This document shows, in pieces, positions 17,611 to 25,682 of a DNA stretch of 64,000 nucleotides. A program made the translations under genes and the position numbers. Numbering within the stretch: the stretch's first letter is position 1; each line of letters starts with the position of its first letter. The notes under the pieces are model-generated. The model was not told the DNA's origin. It worked only from the letters and a program-made list of their open reading frames with translations, and did not search any database. The DNA is from Moritella sp. Urea-trap-13 (GTDB taxonomy: Bacteria > Pseudomonadota > Gammaproteobacteria > Enterobacterales > Moritellaceae), in contig NZ_PJCA01000040.1 of the NCBI RefSeq assembly GCF_002836355.1, forward strand, positions 248,001 through 312,000. Reading direction: 5' to 3'.

Positions 17611-17949
17611 TTATTGGATGCAAATGCCCTTCATTAATATTTTGTTATACCAACTTAAAAAACTATGGTCGGTGGAATATTGCGTGCTTACTGCTGTCAA
17701 TTCGCCATCGCATTGTGCGATGAGTGATTGGCGGGCATCATCAACATAGTTAGTATTCGCGGCAAAGCCTAAAATAACGTGCTGTTTAGTAATTGCTTCA
17801 ACGTATTTATAATCAAGATCTGCTGGGATTACTTGATCAAAACCATCGGTATTGACCATGTGGATACTACTGGTGCAGCCATTTAATAACAGCACAGCAG
17901 ACAGTAACACCAAGCTGCTAAATGCATTTTTTATCACACTTTTTATCAC
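17611..17949 (-). CDS. Small lipoprotein, third gene of a paralogous trio
   Basis: A 112-residue protein with a lipoprotein signal peptide ending in LLLNGC (C25). The mature part shares the trio's C-terminal pattern: a cysteine in LIAQCDG, then LTAVSTQYSTD, and a final GxC (KGIC). It starts with GTG, overlapping the previous gene's stop (GTGA), so translation is probably coupled. The start is inside a 12-bp tandem duplication with a second in-frame GTG four codons later. I do not recognise a named family. Confidence 0.78.
   Translation of the reverse strand: MIKSVIKNAFSSLVLLSAVLLLNGCTSSIHMVNTDGFDQVIPADLDYKYVEAITKQHVILGFAANTNYVDDARQSLIAQCDGELTAVSTQYSTDHSFLSWYNKILMKGICIQ
17926..17949 (-). repeat. 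12-bp tandem duplication at a GTG start
   Basis: On the minus strand GTGATAAAAAGT (17949-17938) is followed by GTGATAAAAAAT (17937-17926). Both copies offer an in-frame GTG start for the lipoprotein, encoding VIKS and VIKN. Confidence 0.75.
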
Positions 17950-18260
17950 ATTCTGTCCTTAGGTAGGCTGCAATACCCGCTGACTATGACTTCGCGTTTA
18001 AATACGAGAAAATAACTGGTGGTTTGGTGCTTGGTAAATACGCCACTAATTTTACCGCCAACACACTGTTCTTTTAAATTATCTACAGCTCTGTCGGCAA
18101 AGTCATTTTGAGTAGTGAAATTGAGGAATACCCAGTCATGCGCATTGGCTTCGACAAGCTGGCCTTTATCTTTTGGTATTTGCGTCATTGATACTGTGTT
18201 TAAACCAACACAGCCACTGAGTGTTAGGGCGATAAATAGTAAACAACATTTACGGATCAT
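17946..18260 (-). CDS. Small lipoprotein, second gene of a paralogous trio
   Basis: A 104-residue protein with lipobox LTLSGC (C17). The mature part ends with the shared pattern DNLKEQCVGGKISGVFTKHQ and VSGYC. It is 10 bp behind the first trio gene and overlaps the third by 4 bases, so the three form an operon. The two conserved mature cysteines may form a disulfide. Function unknown; probably attached to the outer membrane on the periplasmic side. Confidence 0.8.
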   Translation of the reverse strand: MIRKCCLLFIALTLSGCVGLNTVSMTQIPKDKGQLVEANAHDWVFLNFTTQNDFADRAVDNLKEQCVGGKISGVFTKHQTTSYFLVFKREVIVSGYCSLPKDRM

Positions 18261-18270
18261 GATTAATTCC

Positions 18271-18687
18271 TTAGATTATACAATCAGCATCGATACGAAC
18301 AATTTCACCACTAGCAATGGCATAATCGTTGGCTTCTCGGACGCTGCGAATGGCGGTTATTTTGCCTGATTGGCACTGGGCATGAAGTTGGTTTAGTACA
18401 TTTTGAGCATAGGCATCATTAAATACCGGATTACCTGTTCTCGGGCCCATATTCATAAGCGCCCAAATAGTTCTCAGTGCTTCGACCTCATCACTGCCTG
18501 AACCATTGGTTAACACGGCATCGGTAAGCGCTAAAGTAGCGTCTACATTGACGGTATTTTCAGACACCTTGACTGAAATCGGCTTTAGCTTTCCTTGGCT
18601 CTGGTCTATATCACCGACCTGGATATGATCCATTCGGGCACAGGCCGTGAGCAATAATATTGGGGTAAGCAACAAATATTTTTTCAT
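18271..18687 (-). CDS. Small lipoprotein, first gene of a paralogous trio
   Basis: A 138-residue protein with lipobox LLLTAC (C16). It has an insert of about 35 residues relative to its neighbours but keeps the C-terminal signature NQLHAQCQSGKITAIRSVREAND and IDADC. The common pattern is L-x2-QC-x(2-3)-G-x-(I/L)-(T/S)-(A/G)-(I/V), then a C-terminal Cys. It opens the operon. No named domain recognised. Confidence 0.8.
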   Translation of the reverse strand: MKKYLLLTPILLLTACARMDHIQVGDIDQSQGKLKPISVKVSENTVNVDATLALTDAVLTNGSGSDEVEALRTIWALMNMGPRTGNPVFNDAYAQNVLNQLHAQCQSGKITAIRSVREANDYAIASGEIVRIDADCII

Positions 18688-18991
18688 TGTGAATGTCCCA
18701 TTGATTTAGCGAGCGAGTGGCTGACGTTACATCATTTAGTGTTCGTCGCACTCATAGTCAGTTGTTTGTATAGGGATATTGTAAACAGGCTGACTGCATT
18801 TGTAGGTAAGCTTGTGTATGCATCTGTCAACAAATCTAACTGCACTTTCATTCCATCCGATAAACAGATGGAAGCTAACTTTTAGTTATAATAATTTGCG
18901 ATAGAATGGCCGTCATAATAAAGCTTAACAGTATGTGTACGGTAATTACGATGATTACGGCATACAGCATAATGATGTGGAGAAGAATAAA
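18688..18991. other. Divergent intergenic region with a short inverted repeat
   Basis: This region separates the lipoprotein operon from the PACE gene. TTCCATC (18851-18857) and GATGGAA (18867-18873) form a 7-bp inverted repeat with a 9-bp spacer, a possible operator. I see no gene. Confidence 0.4.
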
Positions 18992-19411
18992 ATGAGAACA
19001 AGATTAGACCGTATTAGACACGCGATTTTATTTGAAATAATTGGCCTAGTGGCAATCATGGGCGTGTTAAGCCAACTTGGTTTTGAGCTCGGTCATGTCG
19101 GCGTCATGGGCGTATTATTTTCGGTTGTCGCAACGGGTTGGAATTATGTTTATAACCTTGGTTTTGATAAATATATGTTGAAAAAAATGGGTTCGGTCAC
19201 CAAAACAACCTTTATCCGTATTGTCCACAGCCTTGGTTTTGAAGGTGGTTTACTGTTTCTGACGATCCCGTTTATGGCCTGGTTCTTAGACTTGAGTTTG
19301 TGGGATGCATTTGTACTTGATATCGGTATGGTGGTGTTCTATTTGTTTTATGCTTACGGTTATAACTTAGCGTATGACAAGATATTCCCAGTACCAATGA
19401 CAACGCAGTAA
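18992..19411 (+). CDS. PACE-family multidrug/biocide efflux transporter (AceI-like)
   Basis: I start at the internal ATG at 18992 (GGAGAAGAA upstream), giving 139 residues, close to AceI; the open frame extends back to 18935. Two tandem 'bacterial transmembrane pair' domains are visible: RIRHAILFEIIGLVAIMG with TGWNYVYNLGFDKYM in repeat one, and RIVHSLGFEGGLLFLTIPFMAWF with YAYGYNLAYDKIFP in repeat two. The membrane glutamate in LFEIIG corresponds to the essential proton-coupling residue of AceI. PACE proteins export chlorhexidine and similar cations; polyamines are the suggested natural substrates. Confidence 0.9.
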   Translation: MRTRLDRIRHAILFEIIGLVAIMGVLSQLGFELGHVGVMGVLFSVVATGWNYVYNLGFDKYMLKKMGSVTKTTFIRIVHSLGFEGGLLFLTIPFMAWFLDLSLWDAFVLDIGMVVFYLFYAYGYNLAYDKIFPVPMTTQ

Positions 19412-19423
19412 GAAATATTTAAA

Positions 19424-19454
19424 TTGCTCCAATCGGGTTTTATCTTGATATAAT
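19424..19454 (+). promoter_or_regulatory. Candidate promoter for yqfB-rsuA
   Basis: A consensus TATAAT at 19449-19454 lies 33 bp before yqfB. The only -35-like element is TTGCTC at 19424-19429 with a wide 19-bp spacer, so this is a weak call. Confidence 0.3.
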
Positions 19455-19486
19455 AGTCAGCTCTTAATTTGATAGATGAAACCCGC

Positions 19487-19828
19487 ATGACAGTTCCGAC
19501 TTTAACTCCAACTCCAACAACAATGACATTCTTCGCACGTTTTGAAACTGATATTCTTAGCGGTAAAAAAACCATTACCATTCGTGATGAAGCTGAAAAG
19601 TATTATGTCCCAGGTTCGGTAGTGACAGTTTCCATACTGGAGACGGGTCGTGAATTTTGTCAATTAGCTATCCTCGCTGTAGAGCCTATTTTATTTACCG
19701 AATTGTCAGATTTTCATGCTGAGCAAGAAAATATGACATTAGCCGTGCTTAAACAGGTGATCCAAGATATTTACCCGGGCATTGAGCAGTTATATGTGGT
19801 GTCTTATAAATTAGTTGGTCAGTTATAA
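19487..19828 (+). CDS. yqfB: N(4)-acetylcytidine amidohydrolase (ASCH domain, YqfB)
   Basis: I use the ATG at 19487, giving 113 residues; a TTG at 19469 would add six. The sequence follows E. coli YqfB: MTFFARFETDILSGKKTITIRDEAE, then HAEQENMTLAVLKQVIQDIYPG and QLYVVSYKL. The K-x-T and HAEQE residues correspond to the lysine, threonine and glutamate used by YqfB to hydrolyse N4-acetylcytidine to cytidine and acetate, a modified-nucleoside salvage step. The stop codon abuts the rsuA ATG, so the two genes are probably translated together. The Thr/Pro-rich N-terminal dozen residues are extra relative to YqfB. Confidence 0.9.
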   Translation: MTVPTLTPTPTTMTFFARFETDILSGKKTITIRDEAEKYYVPGSVVTVSILETGREFCQLAILAVEPILFTELSDFHAEQENMTLAVLKQVIQDIYPGIEQLYVVSYKLVGQL

Positions 19829-20518
19829 ATGCGTCTAGATAAGTTTGTCTGCAAAAGTACAGCGCTAAGCCGAGCACAAGCAACGGCGATGATCTGTGAT
19901 GGCCACATAGTGGTTAATCATGTTGTTATTGTTGATGTGGCCACGCAGGTACATGAAGATAATCTCATCAGCTTAAATGGCGAGATACTTACCGCAAGAG
20001 CATCGCGTTACATCCTTATGCATAAACCCGCTGATACCATTTGCTCTAATATCGATGAAGCTTATCCGTCATTGTTTAATTATATTGATGTTGATAATGC
20101 ATCAGAATTACATGTTGCAGGGCGTTTGGATGCTGATACTACCGGACTGGTATTGGTGACAGATGATGGCCGTTGGTCATTTAATATTATTACCCCCAAT
20201 CAACATTGCCAAAAGGTTTATCGGGTTGGCTTATCGCGTCCAATTACCGATGATGTCGCGGCTAAATTTGCGCTCGGCGTGCAGTTACAGGGTGAGCAAC
20301 AATTAACGCGTCCGGCAATATTAGAGGTAGTGACACCAAAAGAAGTGTTACTGACTATTACCGAAGGTAAGTTCCATCAAGTGAAGCGCATGTTTTCAGC
20401 GGTGAGTAATCGTGTGGTGAGTTTACATCGTGAAAAAATTGGCGCAATACAGCTAGATATAGAAGTAGGGCAATGGCGTTATTTAACCGCTGATGAAGTA
20501 AATTCGTTTACCAGTTGA
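19829..20518 (+). CDS. rsuA: 16S rRNA pseudouridine(516) synthase
   Basis: A 229-residue protein matching E. coli RsuA (231 residues) throughout: an S4 RNA-binding domain (MRLDKFVCKSTALSRAQA), the catalytic loop AGRLDADTTGLVLVTDDG with Asp101, ITPNQHCQKVYRV, and EGKFHQVKRMFSAV with VVSLHREKIG. RsuA isomerises U516 of 16S rRNA during small-subunit assembly. The ATG directly follows the yqfB stop, giving translational coupling of an RNA-modification enzyme with a modified-nucleoside hydrolase. Confidence 0.95.
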   Translation: MRLDKFVCKSTALSRAQATAMICDGHIVVNHVVIVDVATQVHEDNLISLNGEILTARASRYILMHKPADTICSNIDEAYPSLFNYIDVDNASELHVAGRLDADTTGLVLVTDDGRWSFNIITPNQHCQKVYRVGLSRPITDDVAAKFALGVQLQGEQQLTRPAILEVVTPKEVLLTITEGKFHQVKRMFSAVSNRVVSLHREKIGAIQLDIEVGQWRYLTADEVNSFTS

Positions 20519-20729
20519 TGTCTGAACTTCGGGTCTGTAAGTAAAAAGCTGTAAGTTAAAGCTTTATCGCAGGGATGATAAAGGTAAGGGTTTTGACTGA
20601 GCTGTTGGTATTTTTAATATAATTAAGTATATAGTGTTTTAAATCAAACAATTAATAGAGTTAAAGCGATGTCAGGCGTAGAATAAAAGCGTAAGTATCT
20701 TCTACACGACGACATTAAGGCTTTTCTCT

Positions 20730-22382
20730 GTGTACACTGAACAATTTATGATGCTGCTGGCGGTATTTGAACGTGCAGCATTGATGCTAATGGCATTATT
20801 TTTCTTAACGCGCACCAATTTATTCCAGCACATCGTTATCAAAACCCAACGACATCCCGTTGAAACCGCCCTCATCTCGGTACTGTTCATTCTATTTGCA
20901 CTCTTTAGCAACTACACGGGTGTCAATGTCGAAGGGTCACTCATCAATGTGCGTATTATTGCGGTCTTGTCTGGTGGCATCATTTTTGGTCCTTGGGTGG
21001 CAATTCCTGCGGGCATAATCTCAGGTGTACACCGTTATATTATCGACATGGACGGGCCAACATCGGTAGCTTGTTTAATTTCCAGTACCATTGCCGGACT
21101 ATTAGCAACTTGGATCCATTTTCGCTGTCACAAAAAATCGTATGCAAAATGGGGCATTATTGCCGGTATGTTTTGCGAAATTTTAACCATGATTTTAATT
21201 GTGATCCTATCTGAAGATAAGGAACTCGCATACAACATTGTTAAACACATTAGCATGCCGATGATAGGCGGCGCGGTGTGCATTGGCCTTATTATAAAAT
21301 TGGTGCAAGATTTAGATGACGAAAAAGATCTGATCGCCGCCAAACAAGCAAAATTGGCCCTCGATATCGCCAATAAAACCTTACCTTATTTTCGCAATAA
21401 TCATCGCGATTCATTGACCAAAGTATGTAGCATTATTCGCGAAGAAACCCACGCTGATGCTGTCGCCATTACCGATGTAAAAGACGTATTAGCTTACGTT
21501 GGTATCGGCCAAAAAAACTATTTGGATACTTACCATCAAATCAGTGCAATGACCCAACAAGCCGTCAATACTGGCGAGCAAATTATCAGTAATAATTTGA
21601 ATATACACGGCTTCCATTCACTGTTAATTATTCCATTGTGGGAAAACGGCGCGGTTAGCGGTACCTTAAAAATATTCTATCGCCAGCGACACCGCATTAG
21701 ACCGTCATTACGTGAAATGACTATCGGTTTATCACAATTGATTTCCACTCAGATGGAAATTTCACGTCTTGAACAGTTAAAAACCATGACCAGTAAAGCA
21801 GAGCTGTCTGCATTACAAAGTAAAATTAACCCGCACTTTTTATTCAATACCTTGAATGCTATTTCCACGTTAGTGCGTATTAACCCCGATAAAGCCCGTC
21901 AATTGATTGCCAATTTAGCCGATTTTCTCCGCTATAATCTTGAGCGTAATAATGACTTGATCGACATTCAAGAAGAATTACAACAAGTAAGGGATTATGT
22001 CGCTATCGAACAAGCCCGCTTTGGTGACAAGCTTGAAGTAGCGTTCGATGTCGATGATGTGCATCCCACTATTCCTTGTTTATTGATTCAACCCTTGGTC
22101 GAAAATGCCATTCAGCATGGTATTCAGCCTTCTCGCCAACCTGGTAAGGTCAATATCTCGGTAAAACGCGATGGGCAACGTTTTAAAATTACCATTCAAA
22201 ATACCGGTATAGGCATTAGCCAAAATGTCATTGATAAGCTCTATAACGGCACGATGGAAAACCATCATATTGGTTTGATGAATGTGCATCAGCGGATCTT
22301 ATTATTATATGGTGAGGGTTTGCACATCAAACGTCTTGAGCAAGGCACTGAAATCGTATTTTACGTCAATGAATTGAAATGA
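20730..22382 (+). CDS. ypdA: Pyruvate-sensing LytS-type histidine kinase YpdA (PyrS)
   Basis: A 550-residue membrane kinase that aligns with E. coli YpdA along its length. It has a 5TM-LytS sensor block (MLLAVFERAALMLMALFFLTR, EGSLINVRIIAVLSGGIIFGPW, GVHRYIID), a GAF domain (about 225-345), a His_kinase motif with H369 (LQSKINPHFLFNTLNAIS), and an ATPase domain (PLVENAIQHGIQP, IGLMNVHQRILLLYGEGLHI). The start is GTG at 20730; an ATG six codons later is less likely because MYTEQFMMLL matches YpdA's MHEIFNMLL. It is followed by ypdB and yhjX. In E. coli the kinase responds to extracellular pyruvate. Confidence 0.94.
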   Translation: MYTEQFMMLLAVFERAALMLMALFFLTRTNLFQHIVIKTQRHPVETALISVLFILFALFSNYTGVNVEGSLINVRIIAVLSGGIIFGPWVAIPAGIISGVHRYIIDMDGPTSVACLISSTIAGLLATWIHFRCHKKSYAKWGIIAGMFCEILTMILIVILSEDKELAYNIVKHISMPMIGGAVCIGLIIKLVQDLDDEKDLIAAKQAKLALDIANKTLPYFRNNHRDSLTKVCSIIREETHADAVAITDVKDVLAYVGIGQKNYLDTYHQISAMTQQAVNTGEQIISNNLNIHGFHSLLIIPLWENGAVSGTLKIFYRQRHRIRPSLREMTIGLSQLISTQMEISRLEQLKTMTSKAELSALQSKINPHFLFNTLNAISTLVRINPDKARQLIANLADFLRYNLERNNDLIDIQEELQQVRDYVAIEQARFGDKLEVAFDVDDVHPTIPCLLIQPLVENAIQHGIQPSRQPGKVNISVKRDGQRFKITIQNTGIGISQNVIDKLYNGTMENHHIGLMNVHQRILLLYGEGLHIKRLEQGTEIVFYVNELK

Positions 22383-22397
22383 AAGGTAAGGTAAGGT
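22383..22397 (+). repeat. Pentamer tandem repeat forming the ypdB ribosome-binding region
   Basis: AAGGT is repeated three times between the ypdA stop and the ypdB ATG. Each unit holds an AAGG core; the last is 7 bases from the start codon. It parallels the hexamer array before tag. Confidence 0.75.
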
Positions 22398-22403
22398 AAT
22401 AGC

Positions 22404-23126
22404 ATGTTGAAAGCCCTGATCGTAGAAGATGAATATTTAGCAAGGGAAGAGCTGACGTATTTAATCGAACGCCATAGTAATATCGAGATAATCGCGACCT
22501 TTGATGATGGCTTAGAAGCTTTTAAGTATCTGCAAACTCATAAGGTCGATATCGCTTTTTTAGACATTAATGTGCCGTCAATTGATGGGATGCTGCTGGC
22601 GCGTAATATTCATCAGTTTTCTGAAAAACCGCACATAGTGTTTACCACCGCGTATAAAGAATTTGCGGTGGATGCTTTTGAACTCGAAGCCTTTGATTAC
22701 TTATTAAAACCACTGAATGAAAAACGTATTATCGGGCTATTAGCCAAACTCGAAGCGACCCAAGAATGCCAAGTAACCCCTCCAGAAGAAGTCAGGGCTA
22801 AAACCATAAATCTGATTAAGGATAACCGCATTTTCGTTACCGCCATTGATGACATTTATTATGCCATGGCGAATGAGAAAGTGACGAGTGTGTTTACCAA
22901 AGACGATGCCTTTATTGTGCCTTTCACCATGAGTGAATTAATTAATCGCTTACCTGAACAGCGTTTTTTTCGTAGTCATCGCTCTTACTGTGTCAACATT
23001 GATAAAATTCAAGAGATCATCCCTTGGGTGAACTGTACTTATCAGCTCAAGGTGCATGATATTGGCAGTGAAATACCAGTGAGTCGCAGCAACATCAAAG
23101 CATTTCGTGAATTAATGAAATTGTAA
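22404..23126 (+). CDS. ypdB: LytTR-type response regulator YpdB (PyrR)
   Basis: A 240-residue regulator with a receiver domain (VEDE at 8-10, phospho-acceptor D54 in AFLDINVPSIDG, FDYLLKPLNE) and a C-terminal LytTR DNA-binding domain (about 135-238: FFRSHRSYCVNIDKIQEI, EIPVSRSNIKAFRELM). It follows E. coli YpdB nearly word for word, which supports naming it. Phosphorylated by YpdA, it activates yhjX in E. coli. Here yhjX is the next gene, and YpdB-like direct repeats begin at the ypdB stop codon. Confidence 0.95.
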   Translation: MLKALIVEDEYLAREELTYLIERHSNIEIIATFDDGLEAFKYLQTHKVDIAFLDINVPSIDGMLLARNIHQFSEKPHIVFTTAYKEFAVDAFELEAFDYLLKPLNEKRIIGLLAKLEATQECQVTPPEEVRAKTINLIKDNRIFVTAIDDIYYAMANEKVTSVFTKDDAFIVPFTMSELINRLPEQRFFRSHRSYCVNIDKIQEIIPWVNCTYQLKVHDIGSEIPVSRSNIKAFRELMKL

Positions 23127-23172
23127 TTCATGCCGCTATATTGCACTTCATACCGTACTTATTGCATCTCAT
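23122..23172 (+). promoter_or_regulatory. Candidate YpdB binding direct repeats before yhjX
   Basis: TGCACTTCAT (23142-23151) and TGCATCTCAT (23163-23172) are separated by exactly 11 bp. From memory, the E. coli YpdB site before yhjX is GGCATTTCAT-N11-GGCATTTCAT, so spacing and core agree. A third degenerate copy, TGTAATTCAT (23122-23131), overlaps the ypdB stop codon. The repeats lie 114-164 bp before the yhjX start. Confidence 0.75.
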
Positions 23173-23285
23173 TTTTTATTGTTTTCCGCCTATTGTTATC
23201 TCCTGCGGACCCCGTATTTTAGTGGCTTAACAAGGTGACAGATACCGTCGCCTTCATGCTTTTAAATTCGTTGGAGATTTACTTT

Positions 23286-24527
23286 ATGACGACTCAAATA
23301 TCAAACCGAGACCGACTATTAACGTTGCTTGGCACTATCATCACCCAATTTGCATTAGGGTCGGTGTATACGTGGAGTCTATTTAATTCACAATTGGCAG
23401 ATAAGTTATCTGTGCCAGTTAGCCGTGTGGCTTTTTCTTTTGGTATTTTAAGTTTATCACTAGCCATTGCTTCATCATTGTCTGGCAAACTGCAAGAACG
23501 TTTCGGTGTGCGTAAAGTGACTATTTGCGCAGGTTTATTACTGGGTGCCAGCTTAACGCTAACCGCTTACGCTTCGAACCTTATTTTACTGTATATCTTC
23601 GCGGGCTTGTTAGTCGGTTTTGCTGATGGTACAGGCTACTTGATGACATTATCTAACTGCGTGAAACTCTTTCCGGAACGTAAAGGTTTGGTCTCTGCGT
23701 GTGCTATTGGTGCATATGGTTTAGGTAGTCTTGGCTTTAAATACATCAATATGTATTTCCTCACTAATAGTGGCCTAGAAAATACCTTTAGTACTTGGGG
23801 TTTGATTGCCATGGTGATGGTTATTATTGGTGGTCTGATGATGAAAGACGCACCCAAGCAAGCACCACAACAAACTGCAGCAGCAACGCCTGTGCGTGAT
23901 TACACTTTAGCTGAAGCAGTGAAAAGCTCACAGTTTTGGATGTTAGCATTGGTGTTTTTAACCGTTTGTATGAGTGGTTTGTATGTTATTGGTGTCGCCA
24001 AAGATATCGGTGAGAGTTATGTGAATTTACCTGTGGCCATCGCTGCAAGTTCGGTTGCGCTTATCGCCGTTGCCAATCTGAGTGGTCGTTTAGTACTCGG
24101 TGTGCTTTCAGATCGCGTTAGCTGTATTAAAGTGATCGCGATTGCATTATTTATCTGCTTAGCGGGTGTATCTGCATTACTTTTTGCTGAGCAAAGCATG
24201 TTCAGTTTCTACTTTGCCGTGGTATGTATCGCCTTTAGTTTCGGTGGCACGATCACCGTATATCCATCATTGATCAGTGATTTCTTTGGCTTAAACAACT
24301 TGACCAAAAACTACGGCTTAATTTACCTTGGTTTCGGTCTCGGTAGTATTATTGGCTCTATCGTTGCGTCAGTGTTCGGCGGATTCGCAGCGACTTTCTA
24401 TCTTATGTTAGGACTATTAGTTATCTCGCTTATTATTACGCTGACAATCAAGCTACCGGGTTCACAGCCAACTAAACTGGCTGGTACATTACGAAATAAT
24501 CTTCCAGCGCAAGCTGCGATGGTTTAA
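23286..24527 (+). CDS. yhjX: YhjX-type MFS transporter (pyruvate-induced)
   Basis: I start at the ATG at 23286 (GGAG 9 bases upstream), giving 413 residues. The protein is clearly YhjX: LLGTIITQFALGSVYTWSLFN, LQERFGVRKVT, GYLMTLSNCVKLFPERKGL, AYGLGSLGFKYI, MSGLYVIGVAKDIG, and FGLNNLTKNYGLIYLGFGLGS. It belongs to the oxalate/formate antiporter-like MFS branch, with 12 helices. In E. coli it is the known target of YpdA/YpdB and is strongly induced by pyruvate. Here the transporter and its two-component system share one locus. Confidence 0.95.
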   Translation: MTTQISNRDRLLTLLGTIITQFALGSVYTWSLFNSQLADKLSVPVSRVAFSFGILSLSLAIASSLSGKLQERFGVRKVTICAGLLLGASLTLTAYASNLILLYIFAGLLVGFADGTGYLMTLSNCVKLFPERKGLVSACAIGAYGLGSLGFKYINMYFLTNSGLENTFSTWGLIAMVMVIIGGLMMKDAPKQAPQQTAAATPVRDYTLAEAVKSSQFWMLALVFLTVCMSGLYVIGVAKDIGESYVNLPVAIAASSVALIAVANLSGRLVLGVLSDRVSCIKVIAIALFICLAGVSALLFAEQSMFSFYFAVVCIAFSFGGTITVYPSLISDFFGLNNLTKNYGLIYLGFGLGSIIGSIVASVFGGFAATFYLMLGLLVISLIITLTIKLPGSQPTKLAGTLRNNLPAQAAMV

Positions 24528-24632
24528 CGCGTCACGAGAATGTAAATAATAGCTATTTAAATAAGTGAAGATAAACTATCCGCAACTGTAATGCCTACGT
24601 AAGATAAATTGCGTGGGTATACATTTCTTATC

Positions 24633-24669
24633 ATTTGTATTCTGTTTAAAGTGCAAACAGAATACAAAT
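24633..24669. promoter_or_regulatory. Perfect 15-bp inverted repeat between yhjX and a LysR gene
   Basis: ATTTGTATTCTGTTT (24633-24647) pairs with AAACAGAATACAAAT (24655-24669) around a 7-base spacer. No T-run follows on either strand. It is 66 bp before the LysR start at 24736 and 105 bp after yhjX. An operator is my first choice; a stable RNA hairpin at the end of the yhjX transcript is the alternative. Confidence 0.6.
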
Positions 24670-24735
24670 AGCTAATCATTACCTATAATCATTAAATATA
24701 TTTATCAACTAAAACATATTTGAGAATAAAAATTA

Positions 24736-25608
24736 ATGATTAATCCTGTGTTACTCCGTAGCTTTTGTACGCTGGTGGAAATCGGCCACTTTACCCGCAG
24801 TGCTGAACGCCTGAATATGACGCAGTCGGGTATTAGCCAGCATATCCGCAAATTAGAAGAGCAGTTAGGCCAAGATCTACTTATCCGTGAAGGTAAGCAG
24901 TTTACCCTGACGGACGCGGGGCAGCGCTTATATACTGAGGGTAAACAGATAATCAACTCACTATCAGAACTCGAACAACGGGTGACGACAGACCCTGCTT
25001 TTGAAGGCCTGGTCAGAGTTATGTCTCCTGGTAGTATTGGTTTGAAGCTGTATCGCTATTTACTGACGTTACAAGCTGAGCACCCGCAATTGGTGATTGA
25101 TTATCGCTTTGCGCCAAACGCGACGATAGAAAAAGCCATTGCTGAACACAGTGTGGATATTGGTTTTATGACCAGCTCATCGACACTAGCGGAAGTGAGT
25201 TTGAAACCGATAGCGGAAGAAGCGTTATTGTTAGTCACACCGGCCAACGTAGAAGTGCCAAGTTGGCAAGCACTCATGAAATTAGGCTTTATCGACCATC
25301 CTGACGGTGCATTCCATTCTAGTCTGTTATTCGGGGCTAATTATCCAGAATTCAAACATTATAATCAGTTTAAAAAGGCCGGTTTCTCGAATCAAATAAG
25401 CCTGATTTTAGAGCCTGTGAGTTTGGGACTGGGTTTCACGGTATTGCCTGCTTATGCGGTCGCTGACTTCCCTCATCCAGAGAAAGTGAAGGTTCATCAT
25501 CTTGCCATTCCTGTGGCTGAAACGCTTTATCTTGGCATGCACTTAAATAAGTTCATGCCTAGCCGCGTTAAGACTGTTGTTGCAGCCGCCAAAACCTGCT
25601 TAGTGTAG
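24736..25608 (+). CDS. LysR-family transcriptional regulator
   Basis: A 290-residue protein with winged helix (FTRSAERLNMTQSGISQHIRKLEEQLGQDLLIREG, residues 17-52) and effector domain (RVMSPGSIGLKLYRYLLTLQ, VSLGLGFTVLPAYAV). It is read in the same direction as yhjX and as the ChaN-like gene that follows after about 75 bp, so its target is unclear. The large palindrome upstream may be its own operator. Confidence 0.87.
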   Translation: MINPVLLRSFCTLVEIGHFTRSAERLNMTQSGISQHIRKLEEQLGQDLLIREGKQFTLTDAGQRLYTEGKQIINSLSELEQRVTTDPAFEGLVRVMSPGSIGLKLYRYLLTLQAEHPQLVIDYRFAPNATIEKAIAEHSVDIGFMTSSSTLAEVSLKPIAEEALLLVTPANVEVPSWQALMKLGFIDHPDGAFHSSLLFGANYPEFKHYNQFKKAGFSNQISLILEPVSLGLGFTVLPAYAVADFPHPEKVKVHHLAIPVAETLYLGMHLNKFMPSRVKTVVAAAKTCLV

Positions 25609-25682
25609 TTTGTTATGCACTTTATTTTTTCTATTTATTAGCTGTTATTTATTTAATGTACATGTCATTACTAGGGCGTTTT

